Shown: positions 38,093 through 46,336 of the stretch, in pieces | Layout: each line of letters opens with the position of its first letter | Numbering within the stretch: position 1 is the first letter of the stretch | NCBI RefSeq assembly: GCF_024807845.1 | Contig: NZ_JANUEQ010000001.1 | Span: forward strand, 496,001 to 560,000 | Source of the DNA: Klebsiella sp. BIGb0407 | GTDB taxonomy: Bacteria; Pseudomonadota; Gammaproteobacteria; Enterobacterales; Enterobacteriaceae | DNA length: 64,000 nucleotides | Reading direction: 5' to 3' | Made by a program: the position numbers and the translations under genes | Notes under the pieces: model-generated | Seen by the model: only the letters and a program-made list of their open reading frames with translations | Told to the model about the DNA's origin: nothing | The model's database searches: none

Positions 38093-38107
38093 GGAATATT
38101 TTATTAC
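38093..38107. promoter_or_regulatory. Candidate MurR operator near murQ
   Basis: GGAATATTTTATTAC, an imperfect copy of the GGAAT-N5-ATTCC palindrome found perfectly before nagZ (42438-42452). It lies 40 bp upstream of the murQ start. Assigned to MurR by recurrence within this locus, not by a known consensus. Confidence 0.45.
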
Positions 38108-38113
38108 TCGTTA

Positions 38114-38127
38114 GTGATGTGAATCAC
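38114..38127. promoter_or_regulatory. CRP-like site in murQ-murR intergenic region
   Basis: GTGA, six bases, TCAC (38114-38127) within AGTGATGTGAATCACGTT, a good match to the CRP dyad. It lies about 60-75 bp before murQ. Expression of murQP in E. coli is known to depend on cAMP-CRP. The remaining 38130-38235 stretch is a very AT-rich segment without recognisable signals. Confidence 0.65.
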
Positions 38128-38246
38128 GTTAAAACGATTCTAACCTCGCCTCAAAAAAAGAATAAAATAAAGATTAATAAGATTAAAAATACACACGCCA
38201 TTGAAAATAATAATAAAAACACAATTCCTAACAATGGAATAATTTT

Positions 38247-38261
38247 GGAATAAATTATTAT
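38247..38261. promoter_or_regulatory. Candidate MurR operator near murR
   Basis: GGAATAAATTATTAT, a second imperfect GGAAT-N5-ATTCC copy. An inverted ATTCC/GGAAT pair with seven-base spacer (38224-38228, 38236-38240) is next to it. Probably part of murR autoregulation. Confidence 0.4.
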
Positions 38262-38419
38262 TATTTTACACCGACATCAGGCTCCTGCGAACCTGGATAA
38301 GAATTTTGGCCACAGTGGAGCGAGTTGAGGAACGAAATGTTGTTCTGTTCTCCCTGTTTCCTTCTACAGGTCATCACCGCTATGATAGAGGCTATTGTTA
38401 TTTTCCCAGGTTAACACCG

Positions 38420-39277
38420 ATGCGTATTTTACAACTTATTTCACTGAATAAAGAACAATTTACACCGGGTGAACGCACCATCGCCGATTACCTGTTAGCC
38501 CATCCTGAAATATTGAAACAATACTCATCACAAGAAATTGCCACTCAGCTAAACATTAGCCAGTCCAGTATCGTTAAGTTTGCCAAAAGATTGAACTTCA
38601 AAGGATTTACCGATCTTAAAATGGCGCTGATCGAAGAATGGGGGCAGCTGAACAAGCAAATAAATATCGCCGATCAGCACTTGCATAGCAGTATCAGCGT
38701 CCATGATAGTCCGGCTATCATCGCGGAAAAACTCTGCCTTGAAAAACAGCAGGCGTTGCGTGATTCAACTGACAATGTGAATTTTTCTCAGCTGGAAAAA
38801 GCCATCTCTTTAATGAAATCAGCTCGCAGGATCCAAATTACCGGTATCGGTGGGTCTGCTCTGGTGGCTAAAGACCTCGCTTATAAACTGATGAAAATTG
38901 GTTATCCCGTCATGAATGAAATGGACGGGCACGTACAGATAACAGTGGCTCAGTCACTCGGCCCGGGAGATATCCAGATTGCTATTTCCTACTCCGGTTC
39001 ACTCAAAGAGATATTACTGGCCGCTCAAGTCGCGAAAAATAACGGCGCCCAGCTGGTTGCTGTCACATCATTGCAGGAAAGCCCGCTGCGGAAAATAGCC
39101 GATTACACCCTGGATACTCTGGCAGATGAAACACGCTGGCGCAGCTCTTCTATTTCAGCGCGTACGGCTCAAAATACCATTACTGACTTACTCTTTGTTT
39201 GTCTGCTACAAGAGGATAACGAAAGAAGTCAGCAGTATATTAATCGCAGTAAAGAGATGATTGAGAAATTAAAATAA
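38420..39277 (+). CDS. murR: MurR, RpiR-family repressor of MurNAc catabolism
   Basis: 285 residues from ATG 38420, exactly the length of E. coli MurR. The open frame reaches back to a TTG at 38306, but the first 38 codons are not MurR-like. N-terminal RpiR helix-turn-helix (SQEIATQLNISQSSIVKFAK), then a SIS domain (ITGIGGSALVAKDLAYKLMK, IAISYSGSLKEILLAAQVAK). MurNAc-6-P is the known inducer in E. coli. It is divergent from murQP and convergent with the porin gene. Confidence 0.93.
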   Translation: MRILQLISLNKEQFTPGERTIADYLLAHPEILKQYSSQEIATQLNISQSSIVKFAKRLNFKGFTDLKMALIEEWGQLNKQINIADQHLHSSISVHDSPAIIAEKLCLEKQQALRDSTDNVNFSQLEKAISLMKSARRIQITGIGGSALVAKDLAYKLMKIGYPVMNEMDGHVQITVAQSLGPGDIQIAISYSGSLKEILLAAQVAKNNGAQLVAVTSLQESPLRKIADYTLDTLADETRWRSSSISARTAQNTITDLLFVCLLQEDNERSQQYINRSKEMIEKLK

Positions 39278-39279
39278 AA

Positions 39280-39300
39280 CCCGGGGCGCCTGACCCCGGG
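39280..39300. terminator. Hairpin between convergent murR and porin genes
   Basis: CCCGGGG (39280-39286) pairs with CCCCGGG (39294-39300), seven-base loop, immediately after the murR stop. Short T-rich sequence follows. Confidence 0.7.
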
Positions 39301-39329
39301 TAAGTTCTTCACTATTAAGGTTTCTGGCA

Positions 39330-40361
39330 CTACCAGGTGTGACGAATACCAATTGAGTAGAGGCGGAAGTCCTGGGTATTATCATCCCCGTACGTCAGAT
39401 GAACCTGCTGGCTGTTTTTGGAGTGTTCCCAGGTGGTCTGTTCCCACGCCAGATTCGTCCAGAGGGTTGTTTTAGGCGTCAGGTTATAGTTTACAATCAG
39501 ACCTAAACGCAACCCGCCGTTGTCAGCACGGTTGGTGGTTGCACCGCTTACAGGGTCATAGTTCTTTTCATTGAGGAAGTAGCGGAAATAAGGCTGAATG
39601 TTCCACTGCTCATTAATGGTCGTCGGGAAATAACCACGGATCTGGTTTTGCTCCCAAGTCTTATCGCCATGACTGTTCCAGGTCCAGTCAGTGTAATACA
39701 TCAGTTTAGCCAGCATTTTATCGTTAATTCGGTACTGGAACCCATGTTCACTTTCCCATTCCCAGTCGTTATAACCCGGGCCCGAGAAAGCATTATCATA
39801 GTAGTAACCTGCATCCCAGAAAACGAAAGCAAATTGTTCGTTAAAATTATAACTACCGCCGGGAATCAACCAGTAAGAGTGGTAAGAGTTTTTCGCTGGC
39901 ATACCATTTTTTACATCATTAGATTCTTTACGATAAACGAAACTAAGATTCAGGGTGGCATCCTGATTTTTAATCAGATTCCGGTTAGCCTGTAACTGTA
40001 AGCGGTTACGATTATAGGAGGTCTGTTCTGAGTGGAAATTGGTCGTGTAGTTACGCATGGAGACTTTATACTCCATAAAATAACTCCACTTTGAGTCCAC
40101 AGGCTGAATGGCTACCTGAACGACCGGGCTAATTTTATCAAAGACTTTCTTATCGTTAATTTTATACCCTTTAAACTCCTCTATCTCCAGGAATGTATTA
40201 CTGGAGATATTGAATTTTGATTCTTCAGCTATTTTTTTAGTAGGTTGTTGTGCTGCTTGCTCTGTTGCTTTTTCTTCAAGTGGCTCATCAACTACCGCCT
40301 GGCTAACTGAAGGCAGTGCAGTCAATAATAAAAACAAATACGAATGTTTTGCATAATTCAT
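39330..40361 (-). CDS. OmpG-like outer-membrane porin
   Basis: 343 residues: signal peptide (YLFLLLTALPSVSQA), a low-complexity Glu/Ala/Lys linker, then a series of amphipathic beta strands ending in the aromatic C-terminus GIRHTW that marks outer-membrane proteins. Segments such as IRGYFPTTINEQWNIQPYFR resemble monomeric OmpG. OmpG-type pores admit oligosaccharides. It lies 108 bp downstream of the NagZ-like lipoprotein on the same strand and ends beside murR, so I infer uptake of muropeptide sugars. An alternative is a KdgM-like oligosaccharide porin. Confidence 0.8.
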   Translation of the reverse strand: MNYAKHSYLFLLLTALPSVSQAVVDEPLEEKATEQAAQQPTKKIAEESKFNISSNTFLEIEEFKGYKINDKKVFDKISPVVQVAIQPVDSKWSYFMEYKVSMRNYTTNFHSEQTSYNRNRLQLQANRNLIKNQDATLNLSFVYRKESNDVKNGMPAKNSYHSYWLIPGGSYNFNEQFAFVFWDAGYYYDNAFSGPGYNDWEWESEHGFQYRINDKMLAKLMYYTDWTWNSHGDKTWEQNQIRGYFPTTINEQWNIQPYFRYFLNEKNYDPVSGATTNRADNGGLRLGLIVNYNLTPKTTLWTNLAWEQTTWEHSKNSQQVHLTYGDDNTQDFRLYSIGIRHTW

Positions 40362-40432
40362 AGGAAACCTGCCAGTAAAATTAATCTGTTTTTTTGAGGG
40401 TTATTTTATTTTTTATAAAACTATCAGTAACA

Positions 40433-40453
40433 GGGTCATAATATCTATGACCC
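40433..40453 (-). terminator. Hairpin between nagZ-like and porin genes
   Basis: GGGTCATA (40433-40440) and TATGACCC (40446-40453) form an 8-bp stem with a five-base loop, 17 bp after the nagZ-like stop. On the operon strand no T-run follows, so it may be only a partial terminator, letting the porin be co-transcribed. Confidence 0.55.
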
Positions 40454-40469
40454 TTTATTTTAGAAAATA

Positions 40470-42371
40470 TTAGTATGTCATACCGTGACCCAGTGGGTAG
40501 ATGACTTTTCCATTGCTAGCTTTAATATCAACAGGGAGCTTACCTGTCGGATTATTAAAGGTAACGCCCTGAGAATCTTTAAACAAACTTCTGATACCTG
40601 CTTTAATATTCGCTTCCAGAGAGTTACGACCTGCATTAGTGATGTCAAAGCCGGTAATGCCATAAATAGCAATATTCGCCTTCACATTCTTCAGGGCAGA
40701 AATATCATAGGGATTGCGGGAAGAAATCACTACCACTGGTTTTTTATATTTTGCAGCCAGGTTAATAATAGACTGGGCAGCATTATCTTGTGCTTTCAAA
40801 TTATAGGTCACGAGGATAATAAAATCTGAATGATTAATTTGCTTATCCATTCCCTGAGGTAAGGTTTGCCCTGACAGATCAACATCAATACCCGTGGTAT
40901 CGATAGTTTTGCCTTTCAGCTCGCTGCTGATTTGATTTAACTCTTTTTTAATCAATTCATTACGTGCTTTTTCATCAGAAATCACCAGAATGTTATTCTG
41001 TTTTTTCAACGTGAAAGGTAAAACGCCTTTATTTTCAATTAAGGTTACTGATTTCTCGGCAACTTTGCGTTCGTAGTTTTTATGTTCTGCTGAAGCAACA
41101 ACTGACAGAGCATGTGCTTCGGTATACATCGGCTGCGGTAACAGTTTGTTATCCAGCTTATATTCAACAACGCGCAATGCGGACTCGTTGATACGCTTAG
41201 CCAGCTCTGGGTTCACCTGGCTCTGTTTTTCAATATACTGATACAGGCTGGCTAGCTTCTCCATGCCTTGTTTATCCCAGATATGAACCGGCATAACGGC
41301 GACGTCAACGCCCGCTAAGTATGCCTGCTCTACGGCTTCATTGGTGCCAAAGTTATCCGCAACAGCCCCCATATCTAATGCATCGGTAAAAACAAGGCCT
41401 TTGTAGTGCAATTCATTACGGAGAATATCGGTAAGGATTTTTTTCGATAAGGTCGCGGGTAGGCCCATTTCCTTGCCGTCATGCCTGGAAATCACTTTGC
41501 TATTATCGAGTGCGGGGACCACGATATGTCCGGTCATTATCGCTTTAATACCGTTATCAATAGCGTATTTGAACGGGACTAAATCATTCTGGCGCCACTC
41601 TTGTTCAGAGTAAGGAACCACAGGCAAGCCAACATGTGAGTCAGTCTCGACATTACCGTGGCCCGGGAAGTGTTTGATGGTTGCGGTAACATGATGTTTC
41701 TGTAAACCGTCGATATAAGCACTGGCCATATCGTTAATCAGGCCAGTATCACTACTGAACGAGCGAACACCAATGACCGGGTTATTTTGATTCACATTGA
41801 CATCAACAGAAGGTGCGAAATTAATATTCACGCCTAATGCTGACAGCTCAGAACCGTGAATTTCACCTGATCCCTTCGCCATAGAGATATCACGCGTTGC
41901 TGCTAATGCCATATTGCCCGGCATTTCGGTGCCTTCACGTAAGCGAGTGACATAGCCGCCTTCCTGATCGGTTCCAATCAGCAGAGGCAGACGATAACGT
42001 GCGCTCTGAATATCTTCGATCAATTTATAAGACTGAGCGGTTGTCATGAAGTTTTCGCGGAACAAAATAATGCCGCCAAGGCGATAATCATAAATCATAT
42101 CAGCCAGCGCTGCAGGCAGGGCGTGAACGCTGGTCTCTTCTTTACGCTCTCCCGCATATCCCTGCGGGTTCTCGTCCCACTGACGAATATCCAGCATCAG
42201 CATTTGACCAATTTTTTCTTTAGTCGTCATCTGTGAAAGGATAAGTTCGGCATTTTTATGCGGATCTTTCCACAAACCTTCTAACTGAGCATCAGTGAGA
42301 GGCTGTTGTGCAACATGGCTGACACAACCTGCAAGTAGTGCGCTAACCGTCATGGCGACTATTTTTTTCAT
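40470..42371 (-). CDS. Two-domain beta-N-acetylglucosaminidase lipoprotein (NagZ/YbbD type, GH3)
   Basis: 633 residues. Lipoprotein signal with lipobox LLAGC (Cys16), so it is anchored outside the cytoplasm. The N-terminal barrel carries NagZ motifs: GTDQEGGYVTRL (133-144), KHFPGHG (233-239), the Asp-His catalytic dyad DSH (244-246) and the nucleophile Asp330 in FTDALDMGAV. A second alpha/beta domain (about 430-633) is absent from the 341-residue cytosolic E. coli NagZ but present in Bacillus subtilis NagZ (YbbD), which is encoded in that species' murQRP cluster. It should release GlcNAc from GlcNAc-MurNAc fragments. AAGG precedes the ATG by seven bases. A palindrome shared with the murQ/murR region lies upstream. 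Confidence 0.88.
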   Translation of the reverse strand: MKKIVAMTVSALLAGCVSHVAQQPLTDAQLEGLWKDPHKNAELILSQMTTKEKIGQMLMLDIRQWDENPQGYAGERKEETSVHALPAALADMIYDYRLGGIILFRENFMTTAQSYKLIEDIQSARYRLPLLIGTDQEGGYVTRLREGTEMPGNMALAATRDISMAKGSGEIHGSELSALGVNINFAPSVDVNVNQNNPVIGVRSFSSDTGLINDMASAYIDGLQKHHVTATIKHFPGHGNVETDSHVGLPVVPYSEQEWRQNDLVPFKYAIDNGIKAIMTGHIVVPALDNSKVISRHDGKEMGLPATLSKKILTDILRNELHYKGLVFTDALDMGAVADNFGTNEAVEQAYLAGVDVAVMPVHIWDKQGMEKLASLYQYIEKQSQVNPELAKRINESALRVVEYKLDNKLLPQPMYTEAHALSVVASAEHKNYERKVAEKSVTLIENKGVLPFTLKKQNNILVISDEKARNELIKKELNQISSELKGKTIDTTGIDVDLSGQTLPQGMDKQINHSDFIILVTYNLKAQDNAAQSIINLAAKYKKPVVVISSRNPYDISALKNVKANIAIYGITGFDITNAGRNSLEANIKAGIRSLFKDSQGVTFNNPTGKLPVDIKASNGKVIYPLGHGMTY

Positions 42372-42435
42372 TTAGAACCTTTTGTTACTCAAATACAACG
42401 TTAAAGGAATTTTTGATTTCATATAGTATCAATGT

Positions 42436-42454
42436 AAGGAATTAATTATTCCTT
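42436..42454. promoter_or_regulatory. Perfect 19-bp palindrome upstream of nagZ-like gene, probable MurR operator
   Basis: AAGGAAT, TAATT, ATTCCTT: a perfect inverted repeat 65 bp before the start codon. Its core GGAATTAATTATTCC recurs imperfectly at 38093-38107 and 38247-38261. A lone GGAAT at 42406-42410 lies closer to the gene. Confidence 0.55.
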
Positions 42455-42763
42455 GGCGTTGATCACAATTTTGCTTTTTGTCACCTCGCTAGCTGCATTA
42501 ACAGACAAAGCCCAGCTATTTCCTGTAAAAGAGAAATGACCAAATATCAATATATGATACTGATTTTTATATGTTTTTTTTGAGTCTGAATTCAACGTAT
42601 CGAAAGATTGAAAAGCTCAATACAGGCTGTCTGAAGGAATATGACGCTTACCAATAACGTGACAGTGTCACTTATACAATAAAGATACCGGCACTATTTT
42701 ATTGATCTTCATCATCGTTCTGCCGTTAAATAGCAGGCTTCTATTTCTCGTCTGATATTTCTT
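42455..42763. other. Gene-free stretch before yneE
   Basis: Together with 42372-42454 this is a 392-bp gap between divergent genes. Apart from the nagZ-side palindrome I see a TTGATCACAA stretch at about 42459-42468, and the 13-bp perfect palindrome GTGACAGTGTCAC at 42659-42671, about 95 bp before yneE. No ORF with a ribosome site was found. Confidence 0.5.
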
Positions 42764-43681
42764 ATGATTGTTCGTCCTCATCAGCACTGGCTGACCCGGT
42801 TGTTTGTCTGGCACGGTTCGGTACTCGAAAAAATTTATTCGCGACTCCTGTTAAACCTGCTCCTCTCTGTCAGCGTCATTTTCTTTCTGCCCTGGTATGA
42901 AACGCTCGGTATTAAATTAACCATGGCGCCTTTTAGTGTACTGGGGGTAGCGATTGCTATCTTTCTGGGATTCCGTAATAGCGTTTGCTATGCACGTTTT
43001 AATGAAGCTCGGCTGTTGTGGGGGCAACTGGCGATTACTTCTCGTTCCTTACTTCGTGAGGTCAGAACATTACTGGGGCACCAGCCCGAGTCAGTCCAGG
43101 CATTTATTAATTTGCAGTTGGCCTTCTGTAATAGCTTACGTATGTCGCTACGCAAACAACCGCAACAAGAAATATTGAGTCGCTATCTGACGCCTGCCCA
43201 GCTTGCCTGGGTCAGCGAAAGTCATACCCCTCAGAATCGCATTTTGGTTCTGATGGGTAACTGGCTCAATGAAAAACGCCAGCAAGGAGAGATCTCAGAC
43301 ATTTTATGGCAAAGCCTCAATAAGAACTTGAATGCACTTTCTGAGGTGTCGGGTGGCTGTGAACGTATCATTACTACCCCACTGCCTTTCGCTTACAGCC
43401 TGATACTGCATCGCACCGTCTATATCTTTTGCATCATGCTGCCCTTTGCCCTGGTCACCGACCTGCATTACATGACGCCTTTTCTCTCGGTATTTATCTC
43501 TTATACATTCATTGCCCTGGACTCACTGGCAGAAGAGCTTGAAGATCCTTTTGGTACCGAGGATAACGACCTGCCCTTGGATGCTATTTGTATTGCCATT
43601 GAACGTGACATCAGGAATATGAATGATGAGACCACGCTGCCATCAGCCTTAATGCCAAACCGCTATTACCGTCTGAGTTAA
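42764..43681 (+). CDS. yneE: Bestrophin-family membrane protein YneE
   Basis: 305 residues; close to E. coli YneE (304). Opening MIVRPHQHWLTRLFVWHGSV, then a membrane helix (LLLNLLLSVSVIFFLPWYET) and VLGVAIAIFLGFRNSVCYAR with the conserved NSVCYARFNEAR. A C-terminal helix pair (YIFCIMLPFALV, LSVFISYTFIALDSLAEELE) and the EDPFGTEDNDLPLD segment are bestrophin hallmarks. Bestrophins form ion channels; bacterial members studied so far are cation-selective. Inner membrane. Single gene. Confidence 0.93.
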   Translation: MIVRPHQHWLTRLFVWHGSVLEKIYSRLLLNLLLSVSVIFFLPWYETLGIKLTMAPFSVLGVAIAIFLGFRNSVCYARFNEARLLWGQLAITSRSLLREVRTLLGHQPESVQAFINLQLAFCNSLRMSLRKQPQQEILSRYLTPAQLAWVSESHTPQNRILVLMGNWLNEKRQQGEISDILWQSLNKNLNALSEVSGGCERIITTPLPFAYSLILHRTVYIFCIMLPFALVTDLHYMTPFLSVFISYTFIALDSLAEELEDPFGTEDNDLPLDAICIAIERDIRNMNDETTLPSALMPNRYYRLS

Positions 43682-43694
43682 TAAAAGGCTGGAA

Positions 43695-43728
43695 GGCTCA
43701 GCACCGACAATAAAACAGGTGCTGAGCC
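43695..43728 (+). terminator. Strong hairpin after yneE
   Basis: GGCTCAGCACC (43695-43705) pairs perfectly over 11 bp with GGTGCTGAGCC (43718-43728). No T-tract follows. The rest of the 352-bp gap to tam (43729-44033) shows no ORF or clear regulatory motif to me. Confidence 0.6.
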
Positions 43729-44033
43729 AGGAGACACAGGTTAGATTTCTGCTCACAAGATAAAGTCTGTTTGACCGAAAAAACAACCTTTGAGATATAT
43801 CTGATTATCTTCAATGCGAAGTACCAGGTAACTTAATACGATATATTACTCATCACTAAACGTATTCGACTTAGCCGAGCGTTACAGTGAGCCATGCTAT
43901 TGATAGCTGACAATCACTTGGTGAATAACTATTTTTATCAGAATAAATATTCTGCACTACTCTTAAAAGGTCACCGACTGCAAGCTAAAACAGCGTGAAT
44001 AAAGTATTAATTTTCAAAAATAAAGGTATTACA

Positions 44034-44792
44034 ATGCAGGACTGGAACCCAACATCCTATCTACGATTTGAAGCGGAACGAACCCGCCCGGTAAAAGAGC
44101 TCGCTGCTCGTATCCATTTCCCACAAGCCGTCGCTATCACGGATTTAGGCTGTGGCCCAGGTAACTCTACTGCCGTACTCTGTAAGCAACATCCTAAAGC
44201 ACGGATCACCGGAATTGATACCTCACCTGCGATGTTAGAAAAAGCACGCGCTATCTTACCTGGCTGTCAGTTTGTAGAGAGCGATATCAGTTGCTGGCAA
44301 CCTGAGAAAAAACAAGATGTCATTTTTGCCAACGCGTCGTTACAGTGGGTAAACAATCACGAGACTCTCTTTCCCCATCTGGCTGCCCAGCTCTCACCGC
44401 GCGGAGTCCTTGCGGTTCAGATGCCCGATAACTGGCAAGAGCACACCCATCGTCTGATGCGCGATGTTGCGGATGAGCAGGGATATTCACACGATCATCG
44501 TGAAGCCATTCTCAGCGCCCAGGCCTACTACGATCTCTTGAGTCATGCGGGCTGTGAGGTAGATATCTGGCGTACCACCTACTTTCATGTTCTTCCCTCG
44601 ACGCAGGCCATTATTGACTGGTTAAGTACCACCGGGCTACGCCGTTTTGTTAATCATCTGGCACCCCACCAGCAAGAGGCTTATCTCGAACGCTACCATG
44701 AGTTACTGAAACAGCACTATAAAGAACAATCTGACGGTAATATCCTGATGCCCTTCCCTCGCCTGTTCATTGTGGCGCGTAAGCTGCTGTAA
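44034..44792 (+). CDS. tam: Trans-aconitate 2-methyltransferase Tam
   Basis: 252 residues from ATG 44034, exactly the E. coli Tam length; the frame opens 13 codons earlier but the Tam N-terminus [20 protein letters not shown] starts here. SAM-binding motif I is [14 protein letters not shown], followed by [14 protein letters not shown] and FANASLQWV. The family block [16 protein letters not shown] is conserved. It methylates trans-aconitate, a spontaneous by-product of the TCA cycle that inhibits aconitase, using S-adenosylmethionine; cytosolic. AAGG lies upstream. Confidence 0.95.
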   Translation: MQDWNPTSYLRFEAERTRPVKELAARIHFPQAVAITDLGCGPGNSTAVLCKQHPKARITGIDTSPAMLEKARAILPGCQFVESDISCWQPEKKQDVIFANASLQWVNNHETLFPHLAAQLSPRGVLAVQMPDNWQEHTHRLMRDVADEQGYSHDHREAILSAQAYYDLLSHAGCEVDIWRTTYFHVLPSTQAIIDWLSTTGLRRFVNHLAPHQQEAYLERYHELLKQHYKEQSDGNILMPFPRLFIVARKLL

Positions 44793-44803
44793 TAATTAAA
44801 ACA

Positions 44804-44842
44804 AAAAAGCCGTCAGGGAGTAATCTCCCCGACGGCTTTTTC
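44804..44842. terminator. Bidirectional terminator between tam and PACE gene
   Basis: AAAAAGCCGTC plus GGGAG (to 44821) pairs with CTCCC plus GACGGCTTTTT (44826-44842), with T-runs on both strands. It serves the two convergent genes. Confidence 0.92.
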
Positions 44843-44857
44843 AGTAATGCAGAGGGC

Positions 44858-45292
44858 CTATTTTTCTGTTGCGAGTTGCAAACGACGGGCACGCAACCAG
44901 TCGTAACAGGCGTTAAAAATAACGGTGTAAGGCAGGAAGAAAAGAAAGAATCCTATCTCAACCATCAGCGCTTCAAGTAACGAAACCTGTAACATCCAAG
45001 CTGCAATCGGCAAACCGATCAGAATAAAACCGCTTTCAAACCCCAGAGCATGGCAGACGCGAACTTTAAAACTGCGTGGCTGGCCTGGCGGGAAAAATTT
45101 GTCAAAACCGGTGTTATAAATCATGTTCCATAACATCGCGACGGTTGACAGCATAATGGCCAGCGCACCCATCTGAAATAACGGTTTATCCATCAGCCAG
45201 GCCGCCGTTGGCGCACAAATGGCCAGGGCAATGACTTCAAATGACACAGCGTGGATAATACGCTCACCTAAACTACGATTTTGCTTTTTCAT
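44858..45292 (-). CDS. PACE-family multidrug efflux transporter (two BTP domains)
   Basis: 144 residues with four transmembrane helices arranged as two repeated bacterial-transmembrane-pair units: GERIIHAVSFEVIALAICAP and RVCHALGFESGFILIGLPIA, each followed by a second helix. The helix-1 glutamate (SFE), essential in AceI, is present and mirrored in repeat 2 (FES). Start at ATG 45292, eight bases after GGAG; an upstream ATG at 45310 overlaps that site. PACE proteins export biocides such as chlorhexidine or short polyamines. It is divergent from a LysR regulator, as in the AceI/AceR pair. Confidence 0.9.
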   Translation of the reverse strand: MKKQNRSLGERIIHAVSFEVIALAICAPTAAWLMDKPLFQMGALAIMLSTVAMLWNMIYNTGFDKFFPPGQPRSFKVRVCHALGFESGFILIGLPIAAWMLQVSLLEALMVEIGFFLFFLPYTVIFNACYDWLRARRLQLATEK

Positions 45293-45380
45293 CAATGAAC
45301 TCCAATTCACTTATGGCGGTTATTCTCATCGTAATTAATGATAATATAAAGTTAGTAACCATCGATAAAAGCGATAGATC

Positions 45381-46244
45381 ATGAATTATTCTCCGGAGTC
45401 ACTGGAAGCGTTTTTGTATGCTGTTGAGTCGGGTTCATTTTCTGCAGCCGCGCGTAAACTCAAAAAAAGCCAGTCAACCATCAGCACCGCAATCGCCAAT
45501 CTGGAAGCCGATCTGGGCGTAGAGCTTTTCGACCGCACTAGCCGCCATCCCAGGATAACGCCTCAAGGATTAGGCGTTTTACCCTATGTAAAGGCTATTT
45601 TTGCTGCCAATGAACGGTTAGATGAATTCGCCGTCAGACTGACGGATAATATTGAACCCCGCCTGAGTTTTGTGCTCTCCGATCTCTGGCAAACCAGCCA
45701 TCACGAGTCTATTTTACAGCAGTTTTCTGAACGTTATCCGGACATAGAATTTGAGTGCATTATTGCCGAAGATGATGATGTTATCGACTCCATTCAGTCT
45801 GGCCGTGCTCATGTAGGTGTTCTGCGAGTGCAAAATCATTACCCGACAAATATCTCTACTGCACGTCTGCAAGTGGGGACTGAAATGGCTATTTTTATCC
45901 ATCAAAATCATCCGCTGGCATGTCAGAAAGAGCTTGATATTGACGCGTTACAGACAGTACGGCAGCTAGTGTTGAAGACCTATGTGCGTCCGGATAACGT
46001 ATTATCAACGGGTCCAGTCTGGTCATCACCCTCTCTGCTAATGTTACTGGAAATGGCAGAGCAAGGGTTTGGCTGGGGCATTCTGCCCCGCTGGCTGGTG
46101 GAGCAATTTGGTCATCAGGTATTACAGGAACTTTCACTTGAAGGCTGGCCGAAGTTATTTGAAGTCGATGTCGCCTGGTCAAATAAAACCCCGCCGGGAC
46201 CCGCTGGCCGCTGGCTTATAGACCAGCTACGTTCCAGACAATAA
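45381..46244 (+). CDS. LysR-family regulator, probably of the PACE transporter
   Basis: 287 residues. The N-terminal winged helix-turn-helix reads ESLEAFLYAVESGSFSAAAR then SQSTISTAIANLEADLGVEL. The C-terminal substrate-binding domain starts near residue 90. It faces the PACE gene across 88 bp, so it probably controls that exporter and itself. Ligand unknown. Confidence 0.88.
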   Translation: MNYSPESLEAFLYAVESGSFSAAARKLKKSQSTISTAIANLEADLGVELFDRTSRHPRITPQGLGVLPYVKAIFAANERLDEFAVRLTDNIEPRLSFVLSDLWQTSHHESILQQFSERYPDIEFECIIAEDDDVIDSIQSGRAHVGVLRVQNHYPTNISTARLQVGTEMAIFIHQNHPLACQKELDIDALQTVRQLVLKTYVRPDNVLSTGPVWSSPSLLMLLEMAEQGFGWGILPRWLVEQFGHQVLQELSLEGWPKLFEVDVAWSNKTPPGPAGRWLIDQLRSRQ

Positions 46245-46336
46245 TTTAATTATCCTGACAAAAAAATGAAATAGTGATTGTCAGCCCTGTCACTTCGGGT
46301 TATTAATCTTTTTTCTCTCAAGCGGACAATAACCCT

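Noticed and set aside
38130..38235. A-rich tract between murQ and murR as a repeat or CRISPR-like element
   Set aside because: Only low-complexity AT-rich DNA; there are no regularly spaced repeats. No CRISPR array was seen elsewhere in the window.
38306..38419. 38-codon N-terminal extension of MurR from a TTG
   Set aside because: The internal ATG yields exactly the E. coli MurR length, and the extension has no family similarity.
43729..44033. Possible sRNA gene between yneE and tam
   Set aside because: The hairpin at 43695-43728 is most simply the end of yneE; no promoter plus T-tract terminator pair was found in the gap.
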